A stretch of DNA of 64,000 nucleotides, from contig NZ_JSFK01000022.1 in NCBI RefSeq assembly GCF_000783395.1, positions 27,258 through 91,257 on the forward strand. The letters run 5' to 3'. The notes under the pieces were generated by a model that made no database searches, had not been told where the DNA came from, and was given only the letters and a program-made list of their open reading frames with translations. The translations under genes and the position numbers were made by a program. How positions within the stretch are numbered: the stretch's first letter is position 1; each line of letters starts with the position of its first letter. Positions 17,738 to 26,360 of this stretch are shown one piece after another. The DNA comes from Pseudomonas chlororaphis. GTDB lineage: Bacteria; Pseudomonadota; Gammaproteobacteria; Pseudomonadales; Pseudomonadaceae.

Positions 17738-19492
17738 TCAATGCCCGCCCACCACCATCGACGTAAACGGTGCCACATAAGCCTGCAACGTCACCAACCC
17801 GCCGACCAGGATCGCCAGCACAATCGAGTGGAAGAACACGTAGCGCAGAATCTCGCCCTCATGCCCATACCAGCGGGTGGCGGTAGAGGCGACCACGATC
17901 GATTGCGCATCGACCATTTTGCCCATCACCCCGCCGGAGCTGTTCGCCGCGGCCATCAACACCGGACTGATCCCGAGCTGTTCCGAGGTGACGCGCTGCA
18001 ATCCACCAAACAATACGTTCGACGCCGTATCCGAACCGGTCAAAGCCACACCCAGCCAACCGAGCAAGGTGCCGAACATCGGATAGAAAATCCCCGTCGC
18101 CGCAAACGCCAGACCCATGGTCGCATCGAGTCCGGAGTAGCGCGTGAGAAACCCCAGCGCCAGCATCGCCGCGATGGTAATCAGCGAAAACCGCACGACC
18201 CACAACGTGCGCAGGTACTGCTTGATCAGTTGTGGAATCGAATAGCCCATCAGCAAGCCACCAACAATCGCCGCCAGCAGAATCCCGCTGCCGGTAGCGG
18301 TGAGCCAGGTGAATTTGTACACCGCTTCTTCAGCCTTCGGTGCCGCGACCACCGGCGGGACTTTTTCGATTTGCAGGTGCAGGCTGGTGAACGTCACCGC
18401 CGGGGCGAAAATCGGGTTGGCCTCGCGCAGCGGTTTGCCGGCGGGATCAAGCTTGGCCGATTGAGTGACCGGATCAATCGCCGGACGAGTGTCGAACATA
18501 TTCTTGAAACCCTGCGTGCCCCAGGCAAACACAAACACGGTGAGGATGATCCACGGCATCCACGCGCGCATCACCGCCGGACGCGCCTGATCGCTGAACG
18601 CAGCGCTGGCAGTGATTTTTTCTTCATCGACCTTGGAGTTGTCTACGCGCCCCGAAAGCGCAGCGGAGGTGTGAATGGTCGCCGGTTTCCAGACCTTCAA
18701 AAACAGCGTCAGACAGGCCATGGAAATCAGCGCGGCGATCACGTCCACCAGCATCGGCCCGTGATAGTTCGACACGAGAAATTGCGGCACGGCGAAACTC
18801 ACCCCGGCCACCAGAATCGCCGGCCAGATTTCCAGCATCTTGCGCCACCCGGCAAACGCCCAGATCAGCCAGAACGGCACCAGCACCGAGAAAAACGGCA
18901 ACTGCCGACCGACCATCATCGACAATTCCATTTCATCCAGCCCGGTGACTTTGGCCAGTGTGATGATCGGCGTACCCAGTGCGCCGAATGCCACCGGCGC
19001 GGTGTTGGCAATCAGCGCCAGACCCGAAGCGGCCAATGGCGAAAACCCAAGTCCGATCAGAATCGCCCCGGTCACCGCCACCGGCGTGCCGAACCCGGCC
19101 GCGCCTTCGAAAAACGCACCGAAGCAGAACGCGATCAACAGCAGTTGCAAGCGTCGGTCATCGGTAATGCGCGCGAGGGAATCCTGCAGCACTTTGAACG
19201 AGCCGTTCTCGGTGGTCAGGCGATGCAGAAAGATGATGTTGAGGACGATCCAGCCGATTGGCAGCAAGCCATTGGCCGCACCAAACAACGCCGCAGAACC
19301 GGCCATGCTCGCCGGCATGCCGAAGGCAAAAATCGAAATCAGCAGGGCGGACGCCAGTGCCAACAACGCCGCGAGATGCGCCTTGACGTGGAAAAACGCC
19401 AGTGCCGCGAGCATCACCACCACCGGTACGGCGGCCATGAGCGTGGAGATCACCGGGTTGCCGAACGGGTCGTAAATTTGCTGCCAGACCAT
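17738..19492 (-). CDS. L-lactate permease family (LctP) transporter
   Basis: A 584-residue inner-membrane carrier of the lactate permease family. AFCFGAFFEGAAGFGTPVAVTGAILIG and IANTAPVAFGALGTPI (each only partly quoted) are the family core, and ANSSGGVMGKM lies near the C-terminus. Start at 19492 follows AGAGGTGG and matches the family start MVWQQIYDPFGN. No lactate or glycolate dehydrogenase lies nearby, so the substrate could be L-lactate, D-lactate or glycolate. About 14 hydrophobic segments are visible. Confidence 0.9.
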   Translation of the reverse strand: MVWQQIYDPFGNPVISTLMAAVPVVVMLAALAFFHVKAHLAALLALASALLISIFAFGMPASMAGSAALFGAANGLLPIGWIVLNIIFLHRLTTENGSFKVLQDSLARITDDRRLQLLLIAFCFGAFFEGAAGFGTPVAVTGAILIGLGFSPLAASGLALIANTAPVAFGALGTPIITLAKVTGLDEMELSMMVGRQLPFFSVLVPFWLIWAFAGWRKMLEIWPAILVAGVSFAVPQFLVSNYHGPMLVDVIAALISMACLTLFLKVWKPATIHTSAALSGRVDNSKVDEEKITASAAFSDQARPAVMRAWMPWIILTVFVFAWGTQGFKNMFDTRPAIDPVTQSAKLDPAGKPLREANPIFAPAVTFTSLHLQIEKVPPVVAAPKAEEAVYKFTWLTATGSGILLAAIVGGLLMGYSIPQLIKQYLRTLWVVRFSLITIAAMLALGFLTRYSGLDATMGLAFAATGIFYPMFGTLLGWLGVALTGSDTASNVLFGGLQRVTSEQLGISPVLMAAANSSGGVMGKMVDAQSIVVASTATRWYGHEGEILRYVFFHSIVLAILVGGLVTLQAYVAPFTSMVVGGH

Positions 19493-19735
19493 GGTCCACC
19501 TCTGCTTGTTGTTATTGAGGGCGCAGATCCATTGCGTGGGGCTTGGTTGCAAGGAGTATAGGTGGCATTTCGCCGCCGCTCGGGCAGCGCGGACGGGGCG
19601 ACAAACGGTCGCTAGTGGCCACTGAATCAACGGCGGTTTACCCGGTCGTATCTGCGGCTGCGCGCACCGCGTCCTGAAGGCGCGGGCAGCGTCGCCGACT
19701 CCGTCGTCAAGACCTTGGTTTTAGGGAAGTATTGA

Positions 19736-19939
19736 ATGAAGCGCGCTACAACGATGCTGCTGACCGTGACCGCCGCCGTATTGCTCGGCGGCTGTGTCGC
19801 GGATTTTGATGATGACCACCGCCATGGCCGGCATTACGACCGCGATCATGGCCGCAATTACGACCATGACCGGCGCTGGGATGACCGCGATGATCGCCGC
19901 GACGGGCGTCGTTACTATCGTGATCGGGATGATGACTGA
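19736..19939 (+). CDS. Small lipoprotein with Asp/Arg/His-rich tail
   Basis: A 67-residue protein with a type II signal peptide and lipobox LLGGC (Cys20). The mature region of about 47 residues is almost wholly Asp, Arg, His and Tyr (DDDHRHGRHYDRDHGR and similar), a composition suited to metal binding or disorder. No family is recognised. A strong terminator follows within 12 bases, so it is monocistronic. Confidence 0.75.
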   Translation: MKRATTMLLTVTAAVLLGGCVADFDDDHRHGRHYDRDHGRNYDHDRRWDDRDDRRDGRRYYRDRDDD

Positions 19940-19950
19940 TTGAACGCAAG

Positions 19951-19982
19951 AGGGCGTCCCGCGATGGGACGCCCTCTTTGTT
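19951..19982 (+). terminator. Rho-independent terminator of the small lipoprotein gene
   Basis: AGGGCGTCCC and GGGACGCCCT form a perfect 10-bp stem with loop GCGAT, followed by CTTTGTTT. Confidence 0.85.
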
Positions 19983-19995
19983 TAGCCCTCGATAC

Positions 19996-20274
19996 TCAAG
20001 AAAAGTGAGCGCTCGCCCGGACGCTGGATCGCGCAGGCACGGCGGCCTCGATGTCCAGCAAATGGGTGGCGAGAATGTCGCTCAGAAAACGGAACTGATC
20101 GTTGATGCCGACCACTTCATTACTGAAATGATTGGTGGCGGCGGGCATCAGCAGATCTTCGAAATCTTCGTTGAACACCAGTGCCTGCGCTTTATGCGAC
20201 ACAACGTGCTGGTCGTAATAGTTGCTGCCGAACACCGGGAAACTCACGGAGAGTGTGACGTGGGTGTGAATCAT
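19996..20274 (-). CDS. Hypothetical 92-residue protein
   Basis: Starts at ATG 20274 with a clear GAGGAG ribosome site about nine bases upstream. The soluble sequence contains HVTLSVSFPVFGSNYYD and NHFSNEVVGINDQFRFLSDILATHLLD. No signal peptide or membrane helix is visible and no family was recognised. It is convergent with the small lipoprotein gene across the terminator at 19951-19982. Confidence 0.65.
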   Translation of the reverse strand: MIHTHVTLSVSFPVFGSNYYDQHVVSHKAQALVFNEDFEDLLMPAATNHFSNEVVGINDQFRFLSDILATHLLDIEAAVPARSSVRASAHFS

Positions 20275-20403
20275 GCTGTGAACTCCTCGTTGTGTTTCGG
20301 ATGGGCTAATCGTGCCTTTCATGAGCGGTGGGCGGAAGGCAATCGTGGCGATGGTGAATATCGATGGCAGTGATGGTTGGGTTTTTGGGGTGTTGCTGAT
20401 GGC

Positions 20404-20499
20404 CTCATCGCTGGCAAGCCAGCTCCCACAGGTTCTGAGGCGATCACAAAATCTGCGGCTGCTGGAAATCCTTGTGGGAGCTGGCTTGCCAGCGATGAG
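20404..20499. repeat. REPIN between hypothetical protein and lipoprotein genes
   Basis: An inverted REP pair in the divergent space 20275-20579. No other element was seen there. Confidence 0.9.
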
Positions 20500-20579
20500 G
20501 CCGGTACTTCCAACATCAGGCTCAATTGACCCACCTATACTCAAATCTGCATCCCACTCATCTCAAGGACACCGCTACC

Positions 20580-21662
20580 GTGAACCCGCGTGCGCTGCTC
20601 GTCGCCGCATTGTTGTTGCTGGCCGGCTGCGCCACCTCGGCGCGGGCGCCGGTGTCGGCGCCGCAAGCCGTGTTTGTCTCGCCGGCCACCTGGCAGCAGA
20701 TCGACCGCGAAATCGTCAGCGCCTCGCAGCAGTCCACCGAGCAAGTCAAAGTCTTCGCCCGTGGCTCGATGGAACATTGGCGCACTCGGGTCTATCAGCA
20801 AACTGAAGAAAATTTCATCCCGTGGTTCAGCAGCTACTGGACCCAGGAGTGGCTGTCGATGAAGGTCAGTTGGTACACGATCAATGCCGGCGGCGAACAG
20901 GATGCGTCGGCCAAGCGCCTGGCGGCGTATCTGCTTGAGCAATATCAGGAAAGGGTGCTGGCGCCAGTGGCGGTGGAAATCGATCCGGATGCGATTCTCG
21001 GCCAGGCCACGGCGTTCTATGCGCAACTGATGGCGCAGCAGATGCCGCTCATCGCCCAACGCCATGGTGTGCCCGTTGGTCAGCTCAACGGACGCTTGCA
21101 GAAAGTCCCGGCCATTGCGCTGGGCCCGCCACCGGCGCGCGATGCTTCGCTGTTTCAGGTCATCAGTACCGAGCCGCTGAACACGCTGCCGGCCTACGCC
21201 GCGCTGATCGACAAGATCCACACCGAGGGCGGCGCCAAGGGCATTGCCTCGACGGATGCCGGCATGGCCCCGGTGGCCAAACGCGCCAGCCAACGGATGG
21301 AAGCGGAAATGGCCCCGCGCGGTGCGGCCAGTGCAGTGGCTGCTGCTGCCGGGAAACTGGCAGGCGGGCTGATTTCGGTCGGTGTGGCGGGTATTCGCGC
21401 GATCATTCAGGCCAATGACCGGCCCGACAGTGAAGCGTTGATCCGCAGCAGTCTGGGCAGCACCTTCGACAAAGCCTGGCTGAAACTGGTGCAGAACCCG
21501 ACCACTGGCGTCATGGCCGGCACGCTGCACATGGCCGGGCAAGTCGAACGCAGTCTGGGTGGGGGCGATGAACCGTCGGTCGGGTTGGGCGTGAATCCTG
21601 TCGAATGGCAGCCTCCGCAATCGACCAATCAGCAGATCGAACCCAACGTGCAAGGAGAGTGA
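20580..21662 (+). CDS. Lipoprotein of unknown function, 360 residues
   Basis: The GTG at 20580 is preferred because it gives a compact type II signal peptide with lipobox LLAGC (Cys17), preceded by AAGGACACC. The mature protein has motifs WFSSYWTQEWLSMKVSWYT and an amphipathic region, and ends in a low-complexity tail. No known family is recognised. The next gene (DUF1428) starts two bases after its stop, with its AAGGAGAG site inside this gene, so the two are translationally linked. Confidence 0.75.
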   Translation: MNPRALLVAALLLLAGCATSARAPVSAPQAVFVSPATWQQIDREIVSASQQSTEQVKVFARGSMEHWRTRVYQQTEENFIPWFSSYWTQEWLSMKVSWYTINAGGEQDASAKRLAAYLLEQYQERVLAPVAVEIDPDAILGQATAFYAQLMAQQMPLIAQRHGVPVGQLNGRLQKVPAIALGPPPARDASLFQVISTEPLNTLPAYAALIDKIHTEGGAKGIASTDAGMAPVAKRASQRMEAEMAPRGAASAVAAAAGKLAGGLISVGVAGIRAIIQANDRPDSEALIRSSLGSTFDKAWLKLVQNPTTGVMAGTLHMAGQVERSLGGGDEPSVGLGVNPVEWQPPQSTNQQIEPNVQGE

Positions 21663-21664
21663 TC

Positions 21665-22018
21665 ATGGCTTACATCGATATTTTTGTAGCGCCGGTGCCG
21701 ACTGCCAATCGTGAGCAGTACAAAAAGCACTGTGAAATCGCCGAGAAACTGTTCAAGGAATACGGTGCGCAGGACGTGGTTCAGTGCTGGGGCGATGACG
21801 TGCCGGAGGGCAAGGTTACGTCATTCCCGATGGCGGTAAAGCTCAAGGAAGGCGAAACGGTTTCGGCTGGCTGGCTGATCTGGCCGGACAAAGCCACCCG
21901 TGATGCCGGCATGGCAAAAATGATGGAAGACCCGCGCATGCAACCGGACGTCAACCCGATGGGGTTTGACGGCCAACGGATGATCTTTGGTGGTTTCAAG
22001 AACATTCTTGAATCCTGA
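21665..22018 (+). CDS. DUF1428 domain protein
   Basis: A 117-residue cytoplasmic protein beginning MAYIDIFVAPVP, with WGDDVPEGKVTSFPMAV, AGWLIWPDKATRDAGM and GFDGQRMIFGGFK, all typical of DUF1428 (dimeric alpha/beta-barrel fold). Biochemical role unknown. Start is fixed by the AAGGAGAG site and the two-base gap to the upstream lipoprotein gene. Confidence 0.9.
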   Translation: MAYIDIFVAPVPTANREQYKKHCEIAEKLFKEYGAQDVVQCWGDDVPEGKVTSFPMAVKLKEGETVSAGWLIWPDKATRDAGMAKMMEDPRMQPDVNPMGFDGQRMIFGGFKNILES

Positions 22019-22100
22019 GGCCAACGCAAAATCTCTTGCAGGCTTTCGTCTACTCGCGATGGCGCCCGTACATTCAAAATCATCATTGCCTGACCTACCG

Positions 22101-22258
22101 CTATCGCTGGCAAGCCAGCTCCCACAGGTTTTGTGTGAAGCCAGCAATGGTGGGCGCACCGCACGACCCTGTGGGAGCTGGCTTGCCAGCGATGGCGTCT
22201 GCACATTCAACACCTCATTGGCAGACCTGCCGCTATCGCGAGCAGGCGAAGGCCTACA
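22101..22258. repeat. REPIN plus a degenerate REP
   Basis: A full inverted pair occupies 22101-22198. A degenerate unit (CGCTATCGCGAGCAGGCGAAG) occupies about 22230-22258, downstream of the DUF1428 gene. Confidence 0.85.
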
Positions 22259-22268
22259 GGTACTGTGT

Positions 22269-22463
22269 TCACTCGGGTGAGGGGGTGATGCGGCAGCTTT
22301 TGCGGTTGCGAATCTGTTCGTCAGTGGGCCGCTCGCGGACGAATTCGAAGCGCGGCTCACCCTCGCTGTAATGCACCAGCCAGCCCCATTCCAGTTCGCC
22401 TTCATCCTGCCCGGGATTCGGTGGCCGAGCCCACCACGGTTCTTTGCTGAGGATCTCGCGCAT
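22269..22463 (-). CDS. Small conserved-looking hypothetical protein, 64 residues
   Basis: ATG at 22463 is preceded by CCGGAGGCCGCC, a strong ribosome site. The acidic, tryptophan-rich sequence (KEPWWARPPNPG, ELEWGWLVHYSEG, RFEFVRERPTDEQIR) has the composition of a real soluble protein. No family is recognised. It is divergent from thpR. Confidence 0.65.
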   Translation of the reverse strand: MREILSKEPWWARPPNPGQDEGELEWGWLVHYSEGEPRFEFVRERPTDEQIRNRKSCRITPSPE

Positions 22464-22570
22464 GGCGGCCTCCGGTTGATGGCAATCCTTGAACTATAGC
22501 TTCCTGTCACGGGTCGTCAGATCATGCTGTGTAGAATCCGGCGGATCACGATGAACAGGGGAGCAGGGCC

Positions 22571-23092
22571 ATGACCGAAGAAGCGAAGCGACTGTTTTTC
22601 GCCCTCGATTGCCCAGCGGTGCAACGCAAGGCGATTGCTCAGTGGCGAGGGGAGTTGGGGTTGCGAACCGGTAAGCCCGTGCCGGCGGACAATTTTCATC
22701 TGACGCTGTTGTTTCTCGGCGCGGTGCCATTGGCGCAGATCAATGAAGTCTGCGAAGCGGCCGGGCAAGTGCATACGCCGGGTGAGGCGTTAAAGATTTC
22801 GCTGGATCGTTTGCAGGTTTGGCACCGCGCCGGGGTATTGTCGCTCGCGCCCGAACAGGCACCGCAGGCGTTGCTGCGCCTGGTCTACGCGCTGGAACAG
22901 GCGATGTTGCCGTTCGGTTTTGAAGAGACGCCACGCGAGTTTCGCCCGCATCTGACGCTGGCACGTGAGTACCGTGCGCCGGAGCCGGAATCCGCTACGC
23001 CGCCAGAGTTTTTCCTGCGCGCTGAGCGTTTTGCCTTGTTCGAATCGCACAAGGGTCGTTATCGCACTCTGCAAGACTGGTCGCTGATCTGA
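22571..23092 (+). CDS. thpR: RNA 2',3'-cyclic phosphodiesterase
   Basis: A 173-residue 2H phosphoesterase. The two signature motifs are FHLTLLF (His43) and PHLTLAR (His127). The family opens 2',3'-cyclic phosphates at RNA ends to 2'-phosphates and in vitro joins tRNA half molecules (formerly LigT). It begins MTEEAKRLFFALDCP, normal for the family, with GGGGAGCAGGGCC upstream of the ATG. Confidence 0.92.
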   Translation: MTEEAKRLFFALDCPAVQRKAIAQWRGELGLRTGKPVPADNFHLTLLFLGAVPLAQINEVCEAAGQVHTPGEALKISLDRLQVWHRAGVLSLAPEQAPQALLRLVYALEQAMLPFGFEETPREFRPHLTLAREYRAPEPESATPPEFFLRAERFALFESHKGRYRTLQDWSLI

Positions 23093-23098
23093 AGGCAC

Positions 23099-23122
23099 AA
23101 AAAAAGGCGCCCGAGGGCGCCT
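23099..23122 (-). terminator. Hairpin with A/T tract after thpR
   Basis: AGGCGCCC and GGGCGCCT form an 8-bp stem with a GA loop. The run of seven A residues on its left reads as a U-tract on the reverse strand. It is thus better placed to stop transcripts from potF than from thpR, though it may serve both. Confidence 0.6.
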
Positions 23123-23270
23123 GAGAATTCACCTGAGCCGAGGGAGCCAGGTGAGGCCGTTCATAGCAGGGTGCAGCGGTGGTAAGGCGCTGCGTGAACG
23201 GGAAATCATTGAATTATTCAAGCTAAGAAAATCCTCGGTCTGGCACTGTCTGAATGTGATCTCAAAACCC

Positions 23271-23361
23271 TGTGGGAGCTGGCTTGCCAGCGATGGGGTC
23301 AGCACATCCGAATCACCTTTGCCTGACCCACCGTCATCGCTGGCAAGCCAGCTCCCACATG
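23271..23361. repeat. REPIN downstream of potF
   Basis: An inverted REP pair in the convergent space between thpR and potF. Confidence 0.9.
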
Positions 23362-23396
23362 TTCATCAGTGTTGTTGGAACTCCAACTCCGTAGTC

Positions 23397-24494
23397 TTAC
23401 TTGCCAAGTTTCACCCGGGTCCAGCCACGGGTCATGATTCGCTGCGTGGCAATCGGCTGATCCGGCACCGCATACAGCGTGGCCATCACCGCTTGCGACG
23501 GGTACGAACCCGGGTCATTGCGAATGGCTTCATCCACCAATGGCGTGGCCGCCGCGTTGGCGTTGCTGTAGCCGTTGCTGTTGGTGATCTCGGCGATGAT
23601 GTCCGGACGCATCAGGAAGTTCATGAACAGGTAGGCGTTCTCGACGTTCGCCGCATCACGCGGAATGGCGACCATGTCGTAGAAGCTGCCGGCGCCTTCC
23701 TTGGGAATGCTGTAGTCGATGACCACGTTGTTGCCCGATTCCACCGCGCGGGCCTTGGCCTGCAGCACGTCACCGGAGTAACCGACCGCCACGCAGATGT
23801 TGCCGTTGGCCAGATCGGAGATGTATTTCGAGGAATGGAAGTACGCCACGTTCGGGCGGATCTTCATGAACAACGCCTCGGCTTCCTTGATGTGCGCGGT
23901 GTCCTTGTCGTTCACCGGGTAGCCCAGATAGTGCAGGGCGGCCGGGATCATTTCGGTCGGCGAGTCGAGGAAACTGATGCCACAGGCTTTGAGTTTTTCA
24001 GCGTTTTCCGGCTTGAACAGCAAATCCCAGGAATTGGTCGGTGCGTTGGCGCCGAGCACTTCCTTGACCTTGGCCGGGTTGAACCCGATGCCGATCGAGC
24101 CCCACATGTACGGGAACGCGTGGGCGTTGTCCGGATCACTGGCGGCGGCATTTTTCAGTAGCACCGGGTTGAGATTCTTCCAGTTCGGCAGCTTCGATTT
24201 ATCCAGCGTCTGATAGACGCCGGCCTTGATCTGCTTGGCCAGGAAACTGTTCGACGGCACGACCAGGTCGTAGCCGGATTTGCCCGCCAGCAAGCGCGCC
24301 TCAAGGGTTTCGTTGCTGTCGAAGACGTCGTAGGTCACGCGGATGCCGGTTTCGTCTTCGAACTTCTTGACGGTGTCCGGCGCGATGTAATCGGACCAGT
24401 TGTAAACACGCAGCACCTTGTCGTTGGCCTGGGCGCCCATGACCATTGCGCCCATTAAGGACAGTGTCAGCAGAGTCCTGCCAAACATTTTCAT
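23397..24494 (-). CDS. potF: Putrescine/polyamine ABC transporter, periplasmic binding protein
   Basis: A 365-residue PotF/SpuD-type solute-binding protein. The signal peptide ends AQA at residue 23. The mature start KVLRVYNWSDYIAPDTVKKFE, together with GYDLVVPSNSFLAKQIKAG and YMWGSIGIGFNP (partly quoted), is characteristic. It captures putrescine or spermidine in the periplasm for the permease PotHI. It is the last gene of the importer operon, 79 bases after potI and separated from it by a perfect palindrome. In E. coli potF is first, so gene order differs. Confidence 0.92.
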   Translation of the reverse strand: MKMFGRTLLTLSLMGAMVMGAQANDKVLRVYNWSDYIAPDTVKKFEDETGIRVTYDVFDSNETLEARLLAGKSGYDLVVPSNSFLAKQIKAGVYQTLDKSKLPNWKNLNPVLLKNAAASDPDNAHAFPYMWGSIGIGFNPAKVKEVLGANAPTNSWDLLFKPENAEKLKACGISFLDSPTEMIPAALHYLGYPVNDKDTAHIKEAEALFMKIRPNVAYFHSSKYISDLANGNICVAVGYSGDVLQAKARAVESGNNVVIDYSIPKEGAGSFYDMVAIPRDAANVENAYLFMNFLMRPDIIAEITNSNGYSNANAAATPLVDEAIRNDPGSYPSQAVMATLYAVPDQPIATQRIMTRGWTRVKLGK

Positions 24495-24534
24495 CGGTAC
24501 AACTCCATTCTTTTTATTCACGGTACGCAAAGCC

Positions 24535-24566
24535 CCCTAACCCTCTCCCGAGGGAGAGGGTTAGGG
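24535..24566. repeat. Perfect palindrome between potI and potF (solo MITE end)
   Basis: CCCTAACCCTCTCCC and GGGAGAGGGTTAGGG form 15-bp arms around GA. The arms match the terminal repeats of the MITE-like family at 13421, 30321, 42241 and 49952. It may act as an mRNA hairpin that uncouples potF from potGHI. Confidence 0.8.
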
Positions 24567-24573
24567 ATACAGG

Positions 24574-25449
24574 TTAAGCGGTTGCTGCGGATTGCTGAGG
24601 CTGCCACGACTCGTTCGCCGTCTGATCCATCGCTTCCTGAATCGCACGCTTGCGATTGGCTTCTGCCTTGCGGCCGAAGTACCAGACCAGGAAGGTCACC
24701 AGCGAAACCGCCAGCAGAATCAGGCTGGCTACGGCGTTGATCTCAGGCTTCACGCCCAGCCGTACCGCCGAGAAAACTTCCATCGGCAACGTGGTCGAAC
24801 CCGGGCCGGAGACGAAGCTGGCCAACACCAGGTCATCCAGCGACAAAGCGAACGACATCATCCCGCCCGCCGCCAGCGACGGCGCAATCATGGGAATGGT
24901 GATCAGGAAAAACACCTTGAACGGCTTCGCACCGAGATCCATCGCCGCTTCTTCGATCGACAGATCCAGTTCACGGAGGCGGGCGGAGACTACCACCGCG
25001 ACATAAGCGGCACAAAACGTGGTGTGGGCGATCCAGATCGTGACGATGCCGCGCTCCTGCGGCCAGCCAATCAACTGCGCCATGGCCACGAACAGCAGCA
25101 ACAGCGACAGACCGGTGATCACCTCCGGCATCACCAATGGCGCGGTGACCAGCCCCCCAAACAGCGTGCGGCCCTTGAAGCGTGTGACGCGGGTCAGCAC
25201 GAAAGCGGCGAGGGTGCCCAACGCGACAGCAGCAATCGCGGTGTAGCAGGCGATTTCCAGCGAGCGCACCACCGAGCCCATCAGTTGCGTGTTGTCGAGC
25301 AAACCGACGTACCACTTCACCGACCAGCCACCCCACACTGTCACCAGTTTCGAGGCGTTGAACGAGTAGATCACCAGAATCAGCATCGGCAGATAAATGA
25401 ACATCAGACCGAAGATCAGCATGAACTTGGAAAAACCGAAGCGTTTCAT
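24574..25449 (-). CDS. potI: Polyamine ABC transporter permease, PotI type
   Basis: A 291-residue inner-membrane permease with about six hydrophobic segments. The cytoplasmic coupling loop EEAAMDLGAKPFKVFFLITIP contains the EAA motif that docks on the ATPase. SLDDLVLASFVSGPGSTTLPMEVFS (partly quoted) is typical of PotI/SpuH. Its start overlaps the end of potH by four bases. The C-terminus has a charged tail rich in Gln and Ala. Confidence 0.92.
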   Translation of the reverse strand: MKRFGFSKFMLIFGLMFIYLPMLILVIYSFNASKLVTVWGGWSVKWYVGLLDNTQLMGSVVRSLEIACYTAIAAVALGTLAAFVLTRVTRFKGRTLFGGLVTAPLVMPEVITGLSLLLLFVAMAQLIGWPQERGIVTIWIAHTTFCAAYVAVVVSARLRELDLSIEEAAMDLGAKPFKVFFLITIPMIAPSLAAGGMMSFALSLDDLVLASFVSGPGSTTLPMEVFSAVRLGVKPEINAVASLILLAVSLVTFLVWYFGRKAEANRKRAIQEAMDQTANESWQPQQSAATA

Positions 25450-26360
25450 CCCCGTGCCTCCATCTCTTTGGCCTGGCTGCGGTTGAACAGCAGAATCGGC
25501 ACAATCAGGATCAACAGCATCACCACCGCCAGCGCAGATGCCACCGGCCAGTCGCGGTTATTGAAGAACTCTTGCCACAGCACGCGACCGATCATCAGCG
25601 TCTCCGGGCCACCCAACAGTTCCGGAATCACGAACTCACCGACCACCGGAATGAACACCAGCATGCAGCCGGCAATAATCCCGTTCTTGGCCAGCGGCAC
25701 GGTGATTTTCCAGAAGTTGTTGAAGTTGCTCGAGCCCAGATCCTGCGCGGCTTCCAGCAGGCTGCCATCGTGCTTCACCAGGTTGGCGTACAGCGGCAAC
25801 ACCATGAACGGAAGGTAGGCGTAGACCACGCCGATATACACGGCGGTGTTGGTGTTGAGGATCTCGATCGGGTGATCGGTCAGCCCTGTCCACATCAGAA
25901 ACGCGTTGAGCAAACCGTTGTTGCTGAGGATGCCCATCCACGCGTAAACGCGGATCAGGATCGCGGTCCAGGTCGGCATCATGATCAACAGCAGCAGGAC
26001 GTTTTGCGTTTCCTTGCCGGTCTTGGTGATCGCGTAGGCCATCGGGAAACCGATCAGCAGACACATCATCGTGCTCAGCGCCGCGACCTTCAGCGAACCG
26101 AGATACGCCGACAAGTACAGCTCGTCTTCGCCGAGCATGGTGTAGTTGCCGATGTTCAGCAGCAGCTGGAATTTCTGTTCGGCGTAGGTGTAGATCTCCG
26201 AGTACGGCGGGATCGACAGCGCTGCTTCCGAGAAACTGATCTTCATCACCAGAAAGAACGGCAGCATGAAGAACAGGAACAGCCAGATGAACGGGATGCC
26301 AATGACCAGTTTTCGCCCGCTGGGCACCAGGCGCAGGAATTGCTGATTGAAGGTTTTCAT
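25446..26360 (-). CDS. potH: Polyamine ABC transporter permease, PotH type
   Basis: A 304-residue inner-membrane permease with six predicted helices and an EAA loop (LLEAAQDLGSSNFNNFWKI, conserved Gly). VVGEFVIPELLGGPETLMIG is typical of PotH/SpuG. The ATG at 26360 overlaps the end of potG by four bases. It forms the translocation pore with PotI. Confidence 0.92.
   Translation of the reverse strand: MKTFNQQFLRLVPSGRKLVIGIPFIWLFLFFMLPFFLVMKISFSEAALSIPPYSEIYTYAEQKFQLLLNIGNYTMLGEDELYLSAYLGSLKVAALSTMMCLLIGFPMAYAITKTGKETQNVLLLLIMMPTWTAILIRVYAWMGILSNNGLLNAFLMWTGLTDHPIEILNTNTAVYIGVVYAYLPFMVLPLYANLVKHDGSLLEAAQDLGSSNFNNFWKITVPLAKNGIIAGCMLVFIPVVGEFVIPELLGGPETLMIGRVLWQEFFNNRDWPVASALAVVMLLILIVPILLFNRSQAKEMEARG

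Noticed and set aside
17525..19561. 678-codon open frame opposite the lactate permease gene
   Set aside because: Rich in Arg, His and Gln, reads through REP elements, and lies antisense to a clear membrane carrier; a shadow frame.
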